Shown here piece after piece: positions 39,817-48,621 of a stretch of DNA of 58,292 bases. Below the pieces are notes generated by a model that worked only from the letters and a program-made list of their open reading frames with translations, searched no databases and was not told the DNA's origin. This DNA comes from Myxococcota bacterium (GTDB lineage: Bacteria > Myxococcota_A > UBA796 > UBA2385): the NCBI GenBank assembly GCA_023150805.1, contig JAKLKF010000034.1:1-58292 (forward strand), given 5' to 3'. Position numbers and translations under genes: made by a program. Position 1 is the stretch's first letter, and each line of letters begins with the position of its first letter.

Positions 39817-41379
39817 GTGGTCCACAGCGCGGGTCACGTCTTCATCCTTCGAGGTGACATCCGTCGCCTGGCCTGTGACGCCTGGGCCCTGCCTGCCGAC
39901 GGCGAGGGGCGGATCGAGCCCTCGTGGGTCGCCTGGCCGCCCGGCGCGGATCGCGACCTGGGGCCGCCGACGCCCTTCCCGCACTGGACGAGGGAGGGCG
40001 AGCGCGCCCGCAAGCTGGAGGGCTGGCCGGCCCACCTCCCCGAGGCCTGGCTGCTGCACGTCGAGCTGGACCCGACGGTGCCCGGCTCCTGGCTGGTCGA
40101 GGAGGCCGTGGAGTTCGTCGAGCGGGCGGCGGCGGCGCGGCGCAGGCGCCCGCGGCACGGCCGGAGCTGCCCGCTGCTGGCCCTGCCGGTGGGCGTCGCG
40201 GGCATCGGCGCCGCCGACGGCCGCAAGGCCCGCCGCTCCACCGGCGCCCTGGTCCGCGAGCTGCTCCCCGAGCTGCGCCGCGCGGCGGCCCGCCAGGGTG
40301 TCGACGTCGCGCTGGTCGCGCACTCCGAGGACAGCCTGCTGGCGGCCCAGGCCGCCCGGGCCCAGGACGGGCCGCCGGAGGGGGCCGACCTGCCGCCGGC
40401 CCTGGCGCAGGCGCTGCCCGCGCTCCAGGCGGCGGTCGCCCGCGCCGGCCTGGTCCTGGTCTGCGGGCCGGCGCTGGCCGAGCGCTCCGGCCAGCCCGGC
40501 TGGAGCCGCCTGCTGGAGCGCCTGGCCGAGGGCAGCGGCGCCGCCGAGGGCTGGCGGGGCGCGCTCGGGGCGCTGCCCGAGGACGAGCGGACGCGCCTGG
40601 TGGCCCGGCAGCTCGGCGGGAGCGCCGCGCTGGGCCGCGTGGCCGCCGAGCGGCTGGCCTCGCACCACCACGGCCTGGCCCACGGCCTGCTCGCGGGCCT
40701 GCAGCCCCGGATCGTCGTGTCGGCCGCGCCCGACGACCAGCTCGAACAGGCCCTCGTCGCGGCCGGCGGCGCGCCCAACGTCCTGCTCGACGGGCCGGCC
40801 CGGGCCGGTGGACCGCCCCTCCTGCGCATGGCCGGCTCGCCCCACCAGCCGGCCTCCCTGGTCTGGGCCCGCGTGGACGCCGACTGGCGGCGCGAGCGGG
40901 AGAGCGGCCTGCGGACGCTGGCCCAGGCGGCGATGCCTCTGGAGCCACACGTGCTGGTCGTCGGGGTCCACGAGGGCGCCACGCTGCTGCGGACCCTGCG
41001 CGAGCTGCTGCCCGCCCTGCCCTCTCCGGCGGCGGCCGGCGGGCAGCTCACCGTCCTGGCCGAGGGCGCCGAGCAGGAGGTCGCGCCCCTGCTGCCCCCG
41101 GCGACCTGCTGGGCGCCCCTCTCCCCGCCCGACGCGCCTGCCGAGCCCCGCGCCGCCGGCCGCCACCTGGAGCTGCTGCTCGACCAGCTCGGCGCCGCGT
41201 CCGGGCTGTCGCGCCGCTTCCTCGACCCGGGCCTGCGCGGCCTGCTGTCGCCTGGCGACCAGGCCCTGGCGCGCGCCCTGGAAGACCTGCTCTCCGCCGC
41301 CCCGGAGCGCGCCCGGAAGGGACAGGCATGGACCGCGCTGGCGCGGTGGATGGCCGCCCACGGCCACGACGGCGAGTAG
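39817..41379 (+). CDS. Macro-like/SIR2-like fusion, SIR2 catalytic residues apparently lost
   Basis: 520 aa from a GTG with GGAGG 12 bases before it. Residues 7-185 resemble a macro (ADP-ribose-binding) domain: FILRGDIRRLACDAWALPAD (usual RGDIT..VDAIVNAA), LLALPVGVAGIGAADG and VDVALVAHSED. Residues 205-440 follow the SIR2 fold: LVLVCGPALAERSGQPGW (usual GAGxSxxSGIPxW), HGLAHGLLAGLQPRIV, VSAAPDDQLEQAL (usual TxNxD), LRMAGSPHQPASLVW (usual LHG...SLV) and PHVLVVGVHEGATLLRTL. The catalytic Asn is A304 and the catalytic His A339, so NAD cleavage looks lost and the domain may only bind NAD or ADP-ribose. The gene after it, 38 bp on, codes for an ADP-ribosylglycohydrolase. Fold assignments by eye: SIR2 likely, macro moderate. 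Confidence 0.65.
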   Translation: MVHSAGHVFILRGDIRRLACDAWALPADGEGRIEPSWVAWPPGADRDLGPPTPFPHWTREGERARKLEGWPAHLPEAWLLHVELDPTVPGSWLVEEAVEFVERAAAARRRRPRHGRSCPLLALPVGVAGIGAADGRKARRSTGALVRELLPELRRAAARQGVDVALVAHSEDSLLAAQAARAQDGPPEGADLPPALAQALPALQAAVARAGLVLVCGPALAERSGQPGWSRLLERLAEGSGAAEGWRGALGALPEDERTRLVARQLGGSAALGRVAAERLASHHHGLAHGLLAGLQPRIVVSAAPDDQLEQALVAAGGAPNVLLDGPARAGGPPLLRMAGSPHQPASLVWARVDADWRRERESGLRTLAQAAMPLEPHVLVVGVHEGATLLRTLRELLPALPSPAAAGGQLTVLAEGAEQEVAPLLPPATCWAPLSPPDAPAEPRAAGRHLELLLDQLGAASGLSRRFLDPGLRGLLSPGDQALARALEDLLSAAPERARKGQAWTALARWMAAHGHDGE

Positions 41380-41417
41380 CCTGGGTGGCGTCGCCCCGGC
41401 GCCCAAGGAGTCCCCTC

Positions 41418-43178
41418 GTGCACCCCTCCCCCGACGACGCTCTCACCGACCGGGCCACGGCCGCCTTCCTGGGCCTGGCCCTGGGTGACGCCTACGGGCG
41501 CCCGCTGGAGTTCGTCCTGCTGCCCGAGGTCCGCACCTCCCCCGTCCAGACCCGGGCGGGCCTCTTCCACTGGACCGACGACACCCACATGTCCCTGTTC
41601 CTCGCCCGGGCGGTCCTGGACCAGCCGGCCCGGGCGGCGCTGGACCAGGACGCCTTCGGTCGCGCGGTCGGGCGCCGCTTCGCCGAGTGGGCCGAGGACC
41701 CGCTGACCCCCTCCACCGCGCCGGGCAGCACCTGCCTGCGTGGCGCGCGCGCCTTCGCCCGCCACGGCGACTGGCAGCGCTCCGGCGACCGGGGCTCGGA
41801 CGGCTGCGGGGCGGTGATGCGCGTGGTCCCGATCGCCCTGGCCTTCCAGGGCGCCGAGCTGGTCGACGCCGCCCGGATCTCCTCGATCGTCACCCACGCC
41901 CACCCCAACGCCGTCGAGGCCGCCATCGCCGGCGCGTGGCTGTGCCGGCAGGCGCTGCTGGAGGGGCGCCTGGACGAGGGGCTGGTCGCCCGGGCCGTGG
42001 CCCACCTGCGGCGGGACTGGGACTGGGGCGGGGAGGTGGCCGAGTCGCTGGAGGCGGCGCTGGCGATGGCCGACGGGCACGAGGACGGCTGGCTCGACGA
42101 GGAGGCCATGCCCCCGGGTGACGGAGGCTGGCGCTCGGCCAGCGCGCTGGGGCTGGCAGTCGCGGCGGCCCTGCGGTGGCGCCGGGCCGGCTTCGCCACC
42201 GTGGTCGAGCGGGCCGCGCGCATCGAGGGCGACAGCGACAGCGTCGCGGCGATCGCCGGGATGCTGCACGGCGCCGCGCACGGCACGCGCGCGCTGCCGG
42301 CCTCCTGGCTGGAGGCCCTGCCCTCCCGCGCCGAGATCGCCGAGCTGGCGCGGTCCCTGTGGGCCCGCGGCGCCGAGCGGACCGACGGCCGGGGCGCGCC
42401 GGACGAGGGGGAGGCCGACGCGCCGACCCAGGCCGAGGATGCCGCCGCCGAGCCGGCGGTCGCGGCCCCAGCCCCCTCCCCTGCCCCGGGCGCCAGCGCC
42501 ACGCCGTCCGCGCCGGCCAGCCGCACCCGCGGCGGGCCGCCCGTCCAGCTCCGCCTCACCGGCGCCGACGCCGCCGAGGAGGACGGCGGCGCCTCCCCGC
42601 TGCCGGCACCCGCGGAGCTGCCAGCCGCCCCCCTCACCAGCCTGGACCACCCCCTGCGGGTGCGGTGGCTGGACCTGGCCGTCGCCGGCCCCCGAGCGCC
42701 GCGGGGCCGGATCGGGATCTGCGGCGTCCCCGGCCGGAAGGACGGCGTGGTGCACGCCCGCACCCTGGGCGTCGACCTCGACCGCCTGGTCGCCCTGCAC
42801 CAGGCCGACCTGCTGGTCCTGCTGCTGGACGGACCCGAGCTGGCCGGGCTGGGCGTGCCGGACCTGGTGGCCGAGGCGGAGGCCCGCCGCGTCGTCGTGC
42901 ACAGCCTGCCCGTCGCGCCGGGCGCCGTCCCCGCGGTCGAGGCCGCAGAGGCGGCCCTGGGGCTGGTCCTGGCCGTCGCGCGGGCCGGCCGCCGCGCCAT
43001 CCTGGTCAGCCGCGACGGCGAGGAGCGCGCCGGCGCCCTGGCGGCCGCCGCCCTGGTGGCGCTGGGGCTGGCCTCCGAGGCGGCCCTGCGCACCGTGCGC
43101 GCCGGGGTCGGTCCCCGCGCCGCCGCCAGCGAGGCCCAGCGCGCCTTCGTCATGTCCCGCTCCTCCTCCTCCCGCTGA
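41418..43178 (+). CDS. ADP-ribosylglycohydrolase fused to phosphatase-like domain
   Basis: 586 aa; GTG start with AAGGAG seven bases upstream. Residues 10-315 are a DraG/ARH-type ADP-ribosylglycohydrolase with its metal-site motifs kept: LGLALGDAYGRPLEF, WTDDTHMSL (53-61), GSDGCGAVMRVVPIAL, THAHPNA and GDSDSVAAIAGMLHG (271-285). It should remove ADP-ribose from protein or another acceptor. A Pro/Ala-rich linker covers 320-405. Residues 410-586 match the dual-specificity phosphatase-like domain found in such fusions (RIGICGVPGRKDG, LVLLLDGPELAGLGVPDL, ILVSRDGEERAG), but the catalytic cysteine of CxxxxxR is S531 and the general-acid aspartate is missing, so this half is probably a binding domain. 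It follows the SIR2 fusion in the same operon. Confidence 0.85.
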   Translation: MHPSPDDALTDRATAAFLGLALGDAYGRPLEFVLLPEVRTSPVQTRAGLFHWTDDTHMSLFLARAVLDQPARAALDQDAFGRAVGRRFAEWAEDPLTPSTAPGSTCLRGARAFARHGDWQRSGDRGSDGCGAVMRVVPIALAFQGAELVDAARISSIVTHAHPNAVEAAIAGAWLCRQALLEGRLDEGLVARAVAHLRRDWDWGGEVAESLEAALAMADGHEDGWLDEEAMPPGDGGWRSASALGLAVAAALRWRRAGFATVVERAARIEGDSDSVAAIAGMLHGAAHGTRALPASWLEALPSRAEIAELARSLWARGAERTDGRGAPDEGEADAPTQAEDAAAEPAVAAPAPSPAPGASATPSAPASRTRGGPPVQLRLTGADAAEEDGGASPLPAPAELPAAPLTSLDHPLRVRWLDLAVAGPRAPRGRIGICGVPGRKDGVVHARTLGVDLDRLVALHQADLLVLLLDGPELAGLGVPDLVAEAEARRVVVHSLPVAPGAVPAVEAAEAALGLVLAVARAGRRAILVSRDGEERAGALAAAALVALGLASEAALRTVRAGVGPRAAASEAQRAFVMSRSSSSR

Positions 43179-43180
43179 CC

Positions 43181-43726
43181 ATGCCGCCGATCCCCACGCT
43201 CGCCCTGCTGGGCCTCGCCTGCCCCCGTCCCTCGTCCCCCCCGGCCGCCGCGCCGTCGAGCGCCACCCTGCTGGAGGTCAGCCGGGTCGTCGTCGGCGGC
43301 AGCCCGGGCCGCTGCGCCTTCAACGAGGATCGCCCCTGGCTGGTCAACGTGCACGCCAGCCTGGGCGACGGCGGCGACCTGGAGGCCACGCTGCGGCGCG
43401 GGGTCGAGGCGGCCGGCCTGGGGGGGCAGGTCGTCCTGGACTGGTTCGGCGACGAGGCCCCCGAGCGGCTGGAGCTGGTCCTGGGCCGCGACCTGCCCGT
43501 CGCCCTGGCGCGCGCCGTGGTGCAGGCGGCGCGCGATCACGCCCCGGTGCCCCTGGTGGTCACCGTCGCCCAGGAGCAGTCCTCCACCTGCAGCCGGTCC
43601 CAGGCCTACGTGGGCAGCCTGCTGCCCACCGACCAGGCGCCGACCACGGCCGAGGCGCTCGACCGGCTGCTGGCCACCACCGACGACGCCGGCTTCTGGG
43701 CGCTGGTGCCGGCCTCGGGGCGCTGA
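43181..43726 (+). CDS. Small lipoprotein
   Basis: 181 aa, ATG two bases after the glycohydrolase stop, so co-translated. Signal MPPIPTLALLGLAC with lipobox LGLAC, then a Pro/Ser/Ala linker. Residues 35-181 resemble the TonB-C/AgmX-like or outer-membrane receptor-like small domain: VVVGGSPGRCAFNEDRPW, VVLDWFGDEAPERLELVLG, and TVAQEQSSTCSRSQAYVG, with two cysteines that could be bridged. Family not recognised. Its presence in the operon may tie the ADP-ribose module to the envelope, or be read-through. Confidence 0.65.
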   Translation: MPPIPTLALLGLACPRPSSPPAAAPSSATLLEVSRVVVGGSPGRCAFNEDRPWLVNVHASLGDGGDLEATLRRGVEAAGLGGQVVLDWFGDEAPERLELVLGRDLPVALARAVVQAARDHAPVPLVVTVAQEQSSTCSRSQAYVGSLLPTDQAPTTAEALDRLLATTDDAGFWALVPASGR

Positions 43727-43742
43727 CGCGCGGGGCCCCGGC

Positions 43743-44834
43743 TCACGCCGCCAGTCGGCACCGGTCCAGCAGGGCGCGGGCGACGGGCCGGACCACCTCG
43801 TCCAGGCAGCGCGCGGCCAGGGCCACCTCCTCGTCCGCCGCGGGCAGGCCGTGCGAGGGCACGGCCAGGTCAGGCTCCCGCCCCGCCGGGGGCGAGACCT
43901 GGCGCAGCGCCGCCTCGACGGCCTGCACCACCGGGAGGCCGCCCTCCTCCAGCGCCCACTGCAGGGTCGCCCAGGCCAGCTCGGCGTGCTCGGTCTCGTC
44001 GCGCACGATGACGGCGAGGGTCGCCCGCACGACCGGGTCCGTGGCTGCCTCCCGCGCCTGCTCGGCGAGGAAGGCGGCCACCGTCTCGCCGATGGCCCCG
44101 TCTCGCAGCGTCCACAGGGCCAGCTCCACCAGGTCGGCGGACAGCGGGGCCGTCCGGCCCAGTCGCATCGCCGCGGGGCCCACCGGCGCGCCGGCGTAGG
44201 CGCCGCTCAGGGCGAAGCACAGGCGGGCGTGGTGCAGCTCCTGCACGGCGCCGGCCTGGGCCCGCGCCAGCAGCCGCGGCGGCGCACCGTGGGAGAGCAG
44301 CTCCAGGGCGAAGCGATGGAAGCCCGCGACCGAGGAGTGCTCGGCGCGGGCGTTGTGCTCCCAGAAGCGGGCCAGGGCCTCGCGCTGCGCGCCGGAGAGG
44401 CCCTCCAGCGATGGCGTCGCCATGCCGGCGGCCCAGGCGCCGTCCGGGGTGGTCGGGGCCTGCAGGGGGCGACCGGCCGGATCCAGGTAGGGGCGGCCGT
44501 AGCCACAGCAGGTGAAGGGCGTGTACTCATAGGTGCACAGCCGGCCATCCTGGCCCACCAGCGTGATCTCCCCCGCTGCGTCGACGTAGGTCTCGTTGGC
44601 TTCGGCCAGGGCCTCGATCCCCACCTGGTCCGTGGGGCAGTCCACCAGCGGCTCCGCCGTCGTCGCGCCCGTGTCCCCCTCGGGGCGAGCGTCGAGGTCC
44701 AGGGTCACCCGCTCGGGCTCCACGTCGCAGTCCCCACCGAGCCAGAAGCAGCCGGGGCCTGTGCCGCCGACCAGCCCCAGCGACAGGAGCAGGCGGCGGG
44801 CGAGCGGGTGGGAAGGCAGCGCGGACACGGGCAT
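43743..44834 (-). CDS. Exported ferritin-like di-iron protein
   Basis: 363 aa. ATG with AGGAGG upstream. N-terminal signal with lipobox-like GTGPGC near residue 29, so probably a periplasmic lipoprotein. Residues 30-135 form a Cys-containing domain (CTYEYTPFTCCGYGRPY). Residues 150-300 are a four-helix ferritin-like bundle with the di-iron set E165, E199 with H202 (ELHH), E250 (IGETVAAF) and E280 with H283 (ETEH), the same spacing as in COQ7/ferritin-like carriers. Iron- or oxygen-linked chemistry outside the cytoplasm is inferred; such exported ferritin-like proteins are known from myxobacteria but not characterised. Convergent with the small lipoprotein gene. Confidence 0.8.
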   Translation of the reverse strand: MPVSALPSHPLARRLLLSLGLVGGTGPGCFWLGGDCDVEPERVTLDLDARPEGDTGATTAEPLVDCPTDQVGIEALAEANETYVDAAGEITLVGQDGRLCTYEYTPFTCCGYGRPYLDPAGRPLQAPTTPDGAWAAGMATPSLEGLSGAQREALARFWEHNARAEHSSVAGFHRFALELLSHGAPPRLLARAQAGAVQELHHARLCFALSGAYAGAPVGPAAMRLGRTAPLSADLVELALWTLRDGAIGETVAAFLAEQAREAATDPVVRATLAVIVRDETEHAELAWATLQWALEEGGLPVVQAVEAALRQVSPPAGREPDLAVPSHGLPAADEEVALAARCLDEVVRPVARALLDRCRLAA

Positions 44835-44916
44835 GGTTCCTCCTGTCCGCGCAGCTTAGCCACAGGCCGGCGCGACCTGGTCCACCCGGCCGGGGGCATC
44901 GGGAGAGATCGGGGGC

Positions 44917-47900
44917 TCAACCCACCACCCGCACCTGGCCGGCGTGCAGGAACCACAGCTCCCCCCGGGGCGGGGCCGGCAGGTCGAGCGCCTCCTGCAG
45001 CGCTCGGCAGTAGGTCCGAAGCTGCGGGCCGTAGGCCACCACCCGGGCATCGAGGGCCTCGCCCTCGACCTCGTCGGTCTTGTAGTCCGCGACCACCAGC
45101 GCGCCGTCACCGGGGTCCCGGTAGACCAGGTCGATGGCGCCCACCACCGCGCCGACCGGGCCCGCGTCCCCCGCCGGGGGCGGCATCAGCAGGTCGAGCT
45201 CGCGGGCGACGACCGCGTCGCGCAGCGCCCGCAGGCGAGGCAGGAGCGGGCCCGCGGCCAGGCGGTCCAGCAGCCCCGCCGCCCGGGCGGCGATCGCCCT
45301 TGCCAGGGGCTCGGGGTGCTCGGCGGCGAGCCGGGCCGGGAGCGACAGGCCTTCCCGTGCCAGGGCCGCGCCCAGGTCGGCAGCGCCGAGGTCCAGGTTC
45401 TCCAGGACGCGGTGGACGGCGGTGCCCGCGCCGGTCGCGACCGCCTGGGGATCGAGCGGCCAGGAGGCTGCCTGCTCCACCGCCGCCGCCCGGGCCGCCA
45501 GCGCCGCGGCGTCGGGTGGCCCGGGGTCCACCTCCCGCGCCTGGGCGGCCTCCCGCGCCCGGTCCTCGTCCGCCGCGTCGGGGTCTGGCCGGTGGGAGAG
45601 GGAGGAGGGGCCCTGCGTCCAGGGGCGGAGCATCCGGCGGGCCGCCTGCTGCCGCTCGGCCTGCAAGCGGCGCGCGTCCCCCGCGACCCGCTCCGGGTCC
45701 ACCAGGCCGGGAGCGTCGGACCCGCCCGGGGCCCGACCCGCCGGCGCGGCCGGCGCGCGCGCGACGCGGCCCGGGAAGGCCCAGCCGATGCCCGCGACCA
45801 CGTCGCGGTCGACCCCTGGCGGCAGGCGGGTGGCCAGGGCCACGAGGTCCGCCGGCAGCCCCTCCCAGCCGCCCAACAGCTCCATGGCGGTGTCGGCCTG
45901 CGCCGGGTCGACCGGCAGGGGGAGGAAGGGCCACAGCCCCGTCAGCACCAGGCGCTGCTTGGCGCGGGTCATGGCCACGTAGAGCAGGCGCACCTGCTCC
46001 GCGGCGGCCACGCGCTCGGCCTCCTCCTCGGCCGCCACCTGGCCGGGGGAGGCCTGCCCGAGCAGGCGCCAGGCGGACGCGTCCCGGAACCCGGTCGCGG
46101 GACGCCGGCCGGCCGCGCTGCCCTTGTCCAGCCCGATCACGTAGACGTGGTCGAAGCCCAGGCCCTTGGACTTGTGGATGGTCATGAGCTGCACGGCGTC
46201 CTGGGCGGCCTCCGGGGGGCGCCCCTCCTCGCCCTCGCGCTGGCCCGCCAGGCCCTCGCGCAGGTGGCGCAGCACCGCGTGCAGGTCCCCGCCTGCCAGC
46301 AGCCCGTCCAGCAGGCCGCGGAGCAGCCGGTCGAGGTTCGCCAGCCGGAAGGCCCCCAGGAAGCGCCCCGCCTGCGCCAGCTCCAGCCCGCCCTGGTGCC
46401 GCAGGCGGTCGACGAAGACGTCGGCCGGGTCGTGCTGCAGGGAGACCCGCAGCGCCAGCAGGTCCTCCAGGGCGCGGACCAGGCTGTGCTCCCAGCCGGC
46501 GACCCGCTCCAGCCCCGGCACCGCCGTGGCGATCCGGTCGACCTCCTGCTTCGCGCGCGCCACCGCCAGCCGCAGCGACCGCACCGTCTCGGCGTCGGGG
46601 CGGGACGCCTCGCTGAGCAGCTGGGGCAGGCCCTGCCGCCACAGGGGCAGGAGCGCCGCGTCGGGCACGCCCACCATGCCCGACCGCAGCCAGGCGACCA
46701 GGGCCACGTGGTCGTGGGGCGCGGCCACCGCGGCGACCAGGGCGGCGGCCTCGGCCACCTCCCGCCGCTGGAAGTAGCTCTTGTCCCGCTCCACGGCGTA
46801 GGGCACGCCCGCCTCTCGCAGGGCCTGGACCAGCAGGGGCAGGTCCCCCGAGGAGCGGAACAGGATGGCGATCCGGCTCCAGCCCACCCCGGCGGCCCCC
46901 AGCGCGTGGATGTCCCGGGCTACCGCCTGCACCTCCACCAGGCGCGCCGCGGGCCGGAGCTGCTTCGGTGCCGGGACGTGCGTCCCGTCCGGGTGGTCCT
47001 CCCAGCTCCAGGTCGCCCAGCACTCCACGGGCCGGCGCTGGGCGTCGAGGTGCCCGGGCGCGTCCTGCAGCCGGCCGCAGGGCAGCAGGGGCTGGAAGGC
47101 CGGCTGTCGGCCCACCTCGCGGCGCATCACCGGGCGCACGGCTCCCTCGACGGCCTGGAGGACCGCGGGCACCGAGCGGAAGTTCACGACCAGGGAGACC
47201 TTCCACCCACCCGCGGCCCGCACACGCTCGACGAAGCTCTCGTAGGCGCGCAGGTCGGCGCTGCGCCAGCCGTAGATCGACTGCTTGGGGTCGCCCACGA
47301 TGAACAGCCCGGGGCGCTGCCCCTCGGGGCCCTCCAGGGCCAGGCGGGCCACGATCTCGCACTGGCTGGGGTCGGTGTCCTGGAACTCGTCGACGAGGAG
47401 CTGGCGGAGGCCCGCCCGCACCTTGTCGGCGGCCTGGGGCTGCGATGCGAGCAGGCGCGCCGCCTCGGCGAGCAGCTCGGAGAAGCCGAGGGCACCCATC
47501 GCCCGGAGCCGCGCGCGGGCGAGGCTGGCCACGGGCCGCACCACGCGCAGGGCGCGCCGCCCCGCGTCGACGTCCAGATCCCCCAGCCAGCGCAGGCGGC
47601 GCACCGGCCCGTCGGCCAGGATGACCAGGGGGGCGGCGTCGCCCAGGGCCTCGGCCTCGGACTTGTTCAGCTTGCCCCTGCGCAGCGCGTCGAGCGCACC
47701 ACCGTGGTCGCCGAGCAGCGCCGCCGCCACGGCGCGGGCGGACTCCAGCCCCATCCCCGCGTGCAGCTCGGGCACCAGCTCGTCCAGGGCCTCGGCCAGG
47801 CGCCGCAGGTTGGTGGGACGGCGCAGCGCGTGCAGCGGCTGCAGGGCCCCTGCCAGCGCGCGGAGCCCCGTCACCAGCGCGTCGATCAGCGGGGCGACCT

Positions 47901-48621
47901 GCGGGTGCCCCCAGGGGTCGTCGGGGAGGTCGGCGGGGTCGACGCCCTGCTCCAGCAGCGCGAGCACGGCCTCCACCAGGGCGTCGGGCCCATGGCCCTG
48001 CACGGCAAGCTCCTCCAGGTCCGGGTCGGGCTGCTCCCCCAGGCCCTGGATCAGCGCCCGCTCGACGACCTCGCGCACGACCGCCTCGCGCATCGCGCCG
48101 TCGGCGTCGACCTGGAAGGCCGGGTGCAGCCCGGCGACGACCGCCTGGTCCTGCAGCAGCCGGGCGCACCAGGCGTGGATGGTGCGGACCTCCAGCAGGT
48201 CCAGGCACTCCAGCAGCGCGCGGGCGCGCTCGGCGCGCACCTCGGTCGAGGCGGGCAGGGCCTCGGGGTCGACGCCGTCGGGCAGGCCCCCCTGGGCCAC
48301 GCCGCGCATGCCCTCCCCCACCCGCTCGGCCATCTCGGCGGCCGCGGCATCCGTGAAGGTGATGGCCACCACCCCGCGCAGGGTGCCCTGGGCCACCAGC
48401 GCCGCGCCGGCCGGGTGGGCCGCACCCGACAGCTCCCTCGCCGCGCGCTCCCAGCCCGGCCCCAGGGTCCAGGCGAGGACCCGCGCCACCAGGGTCGCCG
48501 TCTTGCCCGTCCCGGCGCCGGCCTCGACCACCAGGGGGCGGACGAACTCGCGCTGGGCCAGCGACCGGGCCCGCGCGTCCTCGGCCCGCAGGGTGTCCGG
48601 CGTCTGCGATGCCGTGGTCAT
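44917..48621 (-). CDS. addA: AddA-type ATP-dependent helicase-nuclease
   Basis: Works with AddB to process double-strand breaks for recombination; 1234 aa. UvrD-like helicase motifs: Walker A EAGAGTGKTATLV (33-45), Ia GVVAITFTDAAAAEM, motif II LLVDEFQDTDPSQC, III VGDPKQSIYGWR, IV VVNFRS, V MTIHKSKGLGFDHV, VI YVAMTRAKQRLVL. The C-terminal nuclease of the RecB/AddA type is present with IDLVYRDPGDGALVVADYKTD (catalytic D and DYKT). The ATG overlaps the addB stop by two bases (ATGA), so the subunits are made in coupled fashion. It could be called RecB, but the partner is AddB-like rather than RecC, and there is no RecD. Confidence 0.88.
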   Translation of the reverse strand: MTTASQTPDTLRAEDARARSLAQREFVRPLVVEAGAGTGKTATLVARVLAWTLGPGWERAARELSGAAHPAGAALVAQGTLRGVVAITFTDAAAAEMAERVGEGMRGVAQGGLPDGVDPEALPASTEVRAERARALLECLDLLEVRTIHAWCARLLQDQAVVAGLHPAFQVDADGAMREAVVREVVERALIQGLGEQPDPDLEELAVQGHGPDALVEAVLALLEQGVDPADLPDDPWGHPQVAPLIDALVTGLRALAGALQPLHALRRPTNLRRLAEALDELVPELHAGMGLESARAVAAALLGDHGGALDALRRGKLNKSEAEALGDAAPLVILADGPVRRLRWLGDLDVDAGRRALRVVRPVASLARARLRAMGALGFSELLAEAARLLASQPQAADKVRAGLRQLLVDEFQDTDPSQCEIVARLALEGPEGQRPGLFIVGDPKQSIYGWRSADLRAYESFVERVRAAGGWKVSLVVNFRSVPAVLQAVEGAVRPVMRREVGRQPAFQPLLPCGRLQDAPGHLDAQRRPVECWATWSWEDHPDGTHVPAPKQLRPAARLVEVQAVARDIHALGAAGVGWSRIAILFRSSGDLPLLVQALREAGVPYAVERDKSYFQRREVAEAAALVAAVAAPHDHVALVAWLRSGMVGVPDAALLPLWRQGLPQLLSEASRPDAETVRSLRLAVARAKQEVDRIATAVPGLERVAGWEHSLVRALEDLLALRVSLQHDPADVFVDRLRHQGGLELAQAGRFLGAFRLANLDRLLRGLLDGLLAGGDLHAVLRHLREGLAGQREGEEGRPPEAAQDAVQLMTIHKSKGLGFDHVYVIGLDKGSAAGRRPATGFRDASAWRLLGQASPGQVAAEEEAERVAAAEQVRLLYVAMTRAKQRLVLTGLWPFLPLPVDPAQADTAMELLGGWEGLPADLVALATRLPPGVDRDVVAGIGWAFPGRVARAPAAPAGRAPGGSDAPGLVDPERVAGDARRLQAERQQAARRMLRPWTQGPSSLSHRPDPDAADEDRAREAAQAREVDPGPPDAAALAARAAAVEQAASWPLDPQAVATGAGTAVHRVLENLDLGAADLGAALAREGLSLPARLAAEHPEPLARAIAARAAGLLDRLAAGPLLPRLRALRDAVVARELDLLMPPPAGDAGPVGAVVGAIDLVYRDPGDGALVVADYKTDEVEGEALDARVVAYGPQLRTYCRALQEALDLPAPPRGELWFLHAGQVRVVG

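Noticed and set aside
39834..42902. A 1022-codon minus-strand frame opposite the macro/SIR2 and glycohydrolase genes
   Set aside because: No recognisable domain, Arg/Ala/Gly-biased; plus-strand genes have family motifs and ribosome sites.
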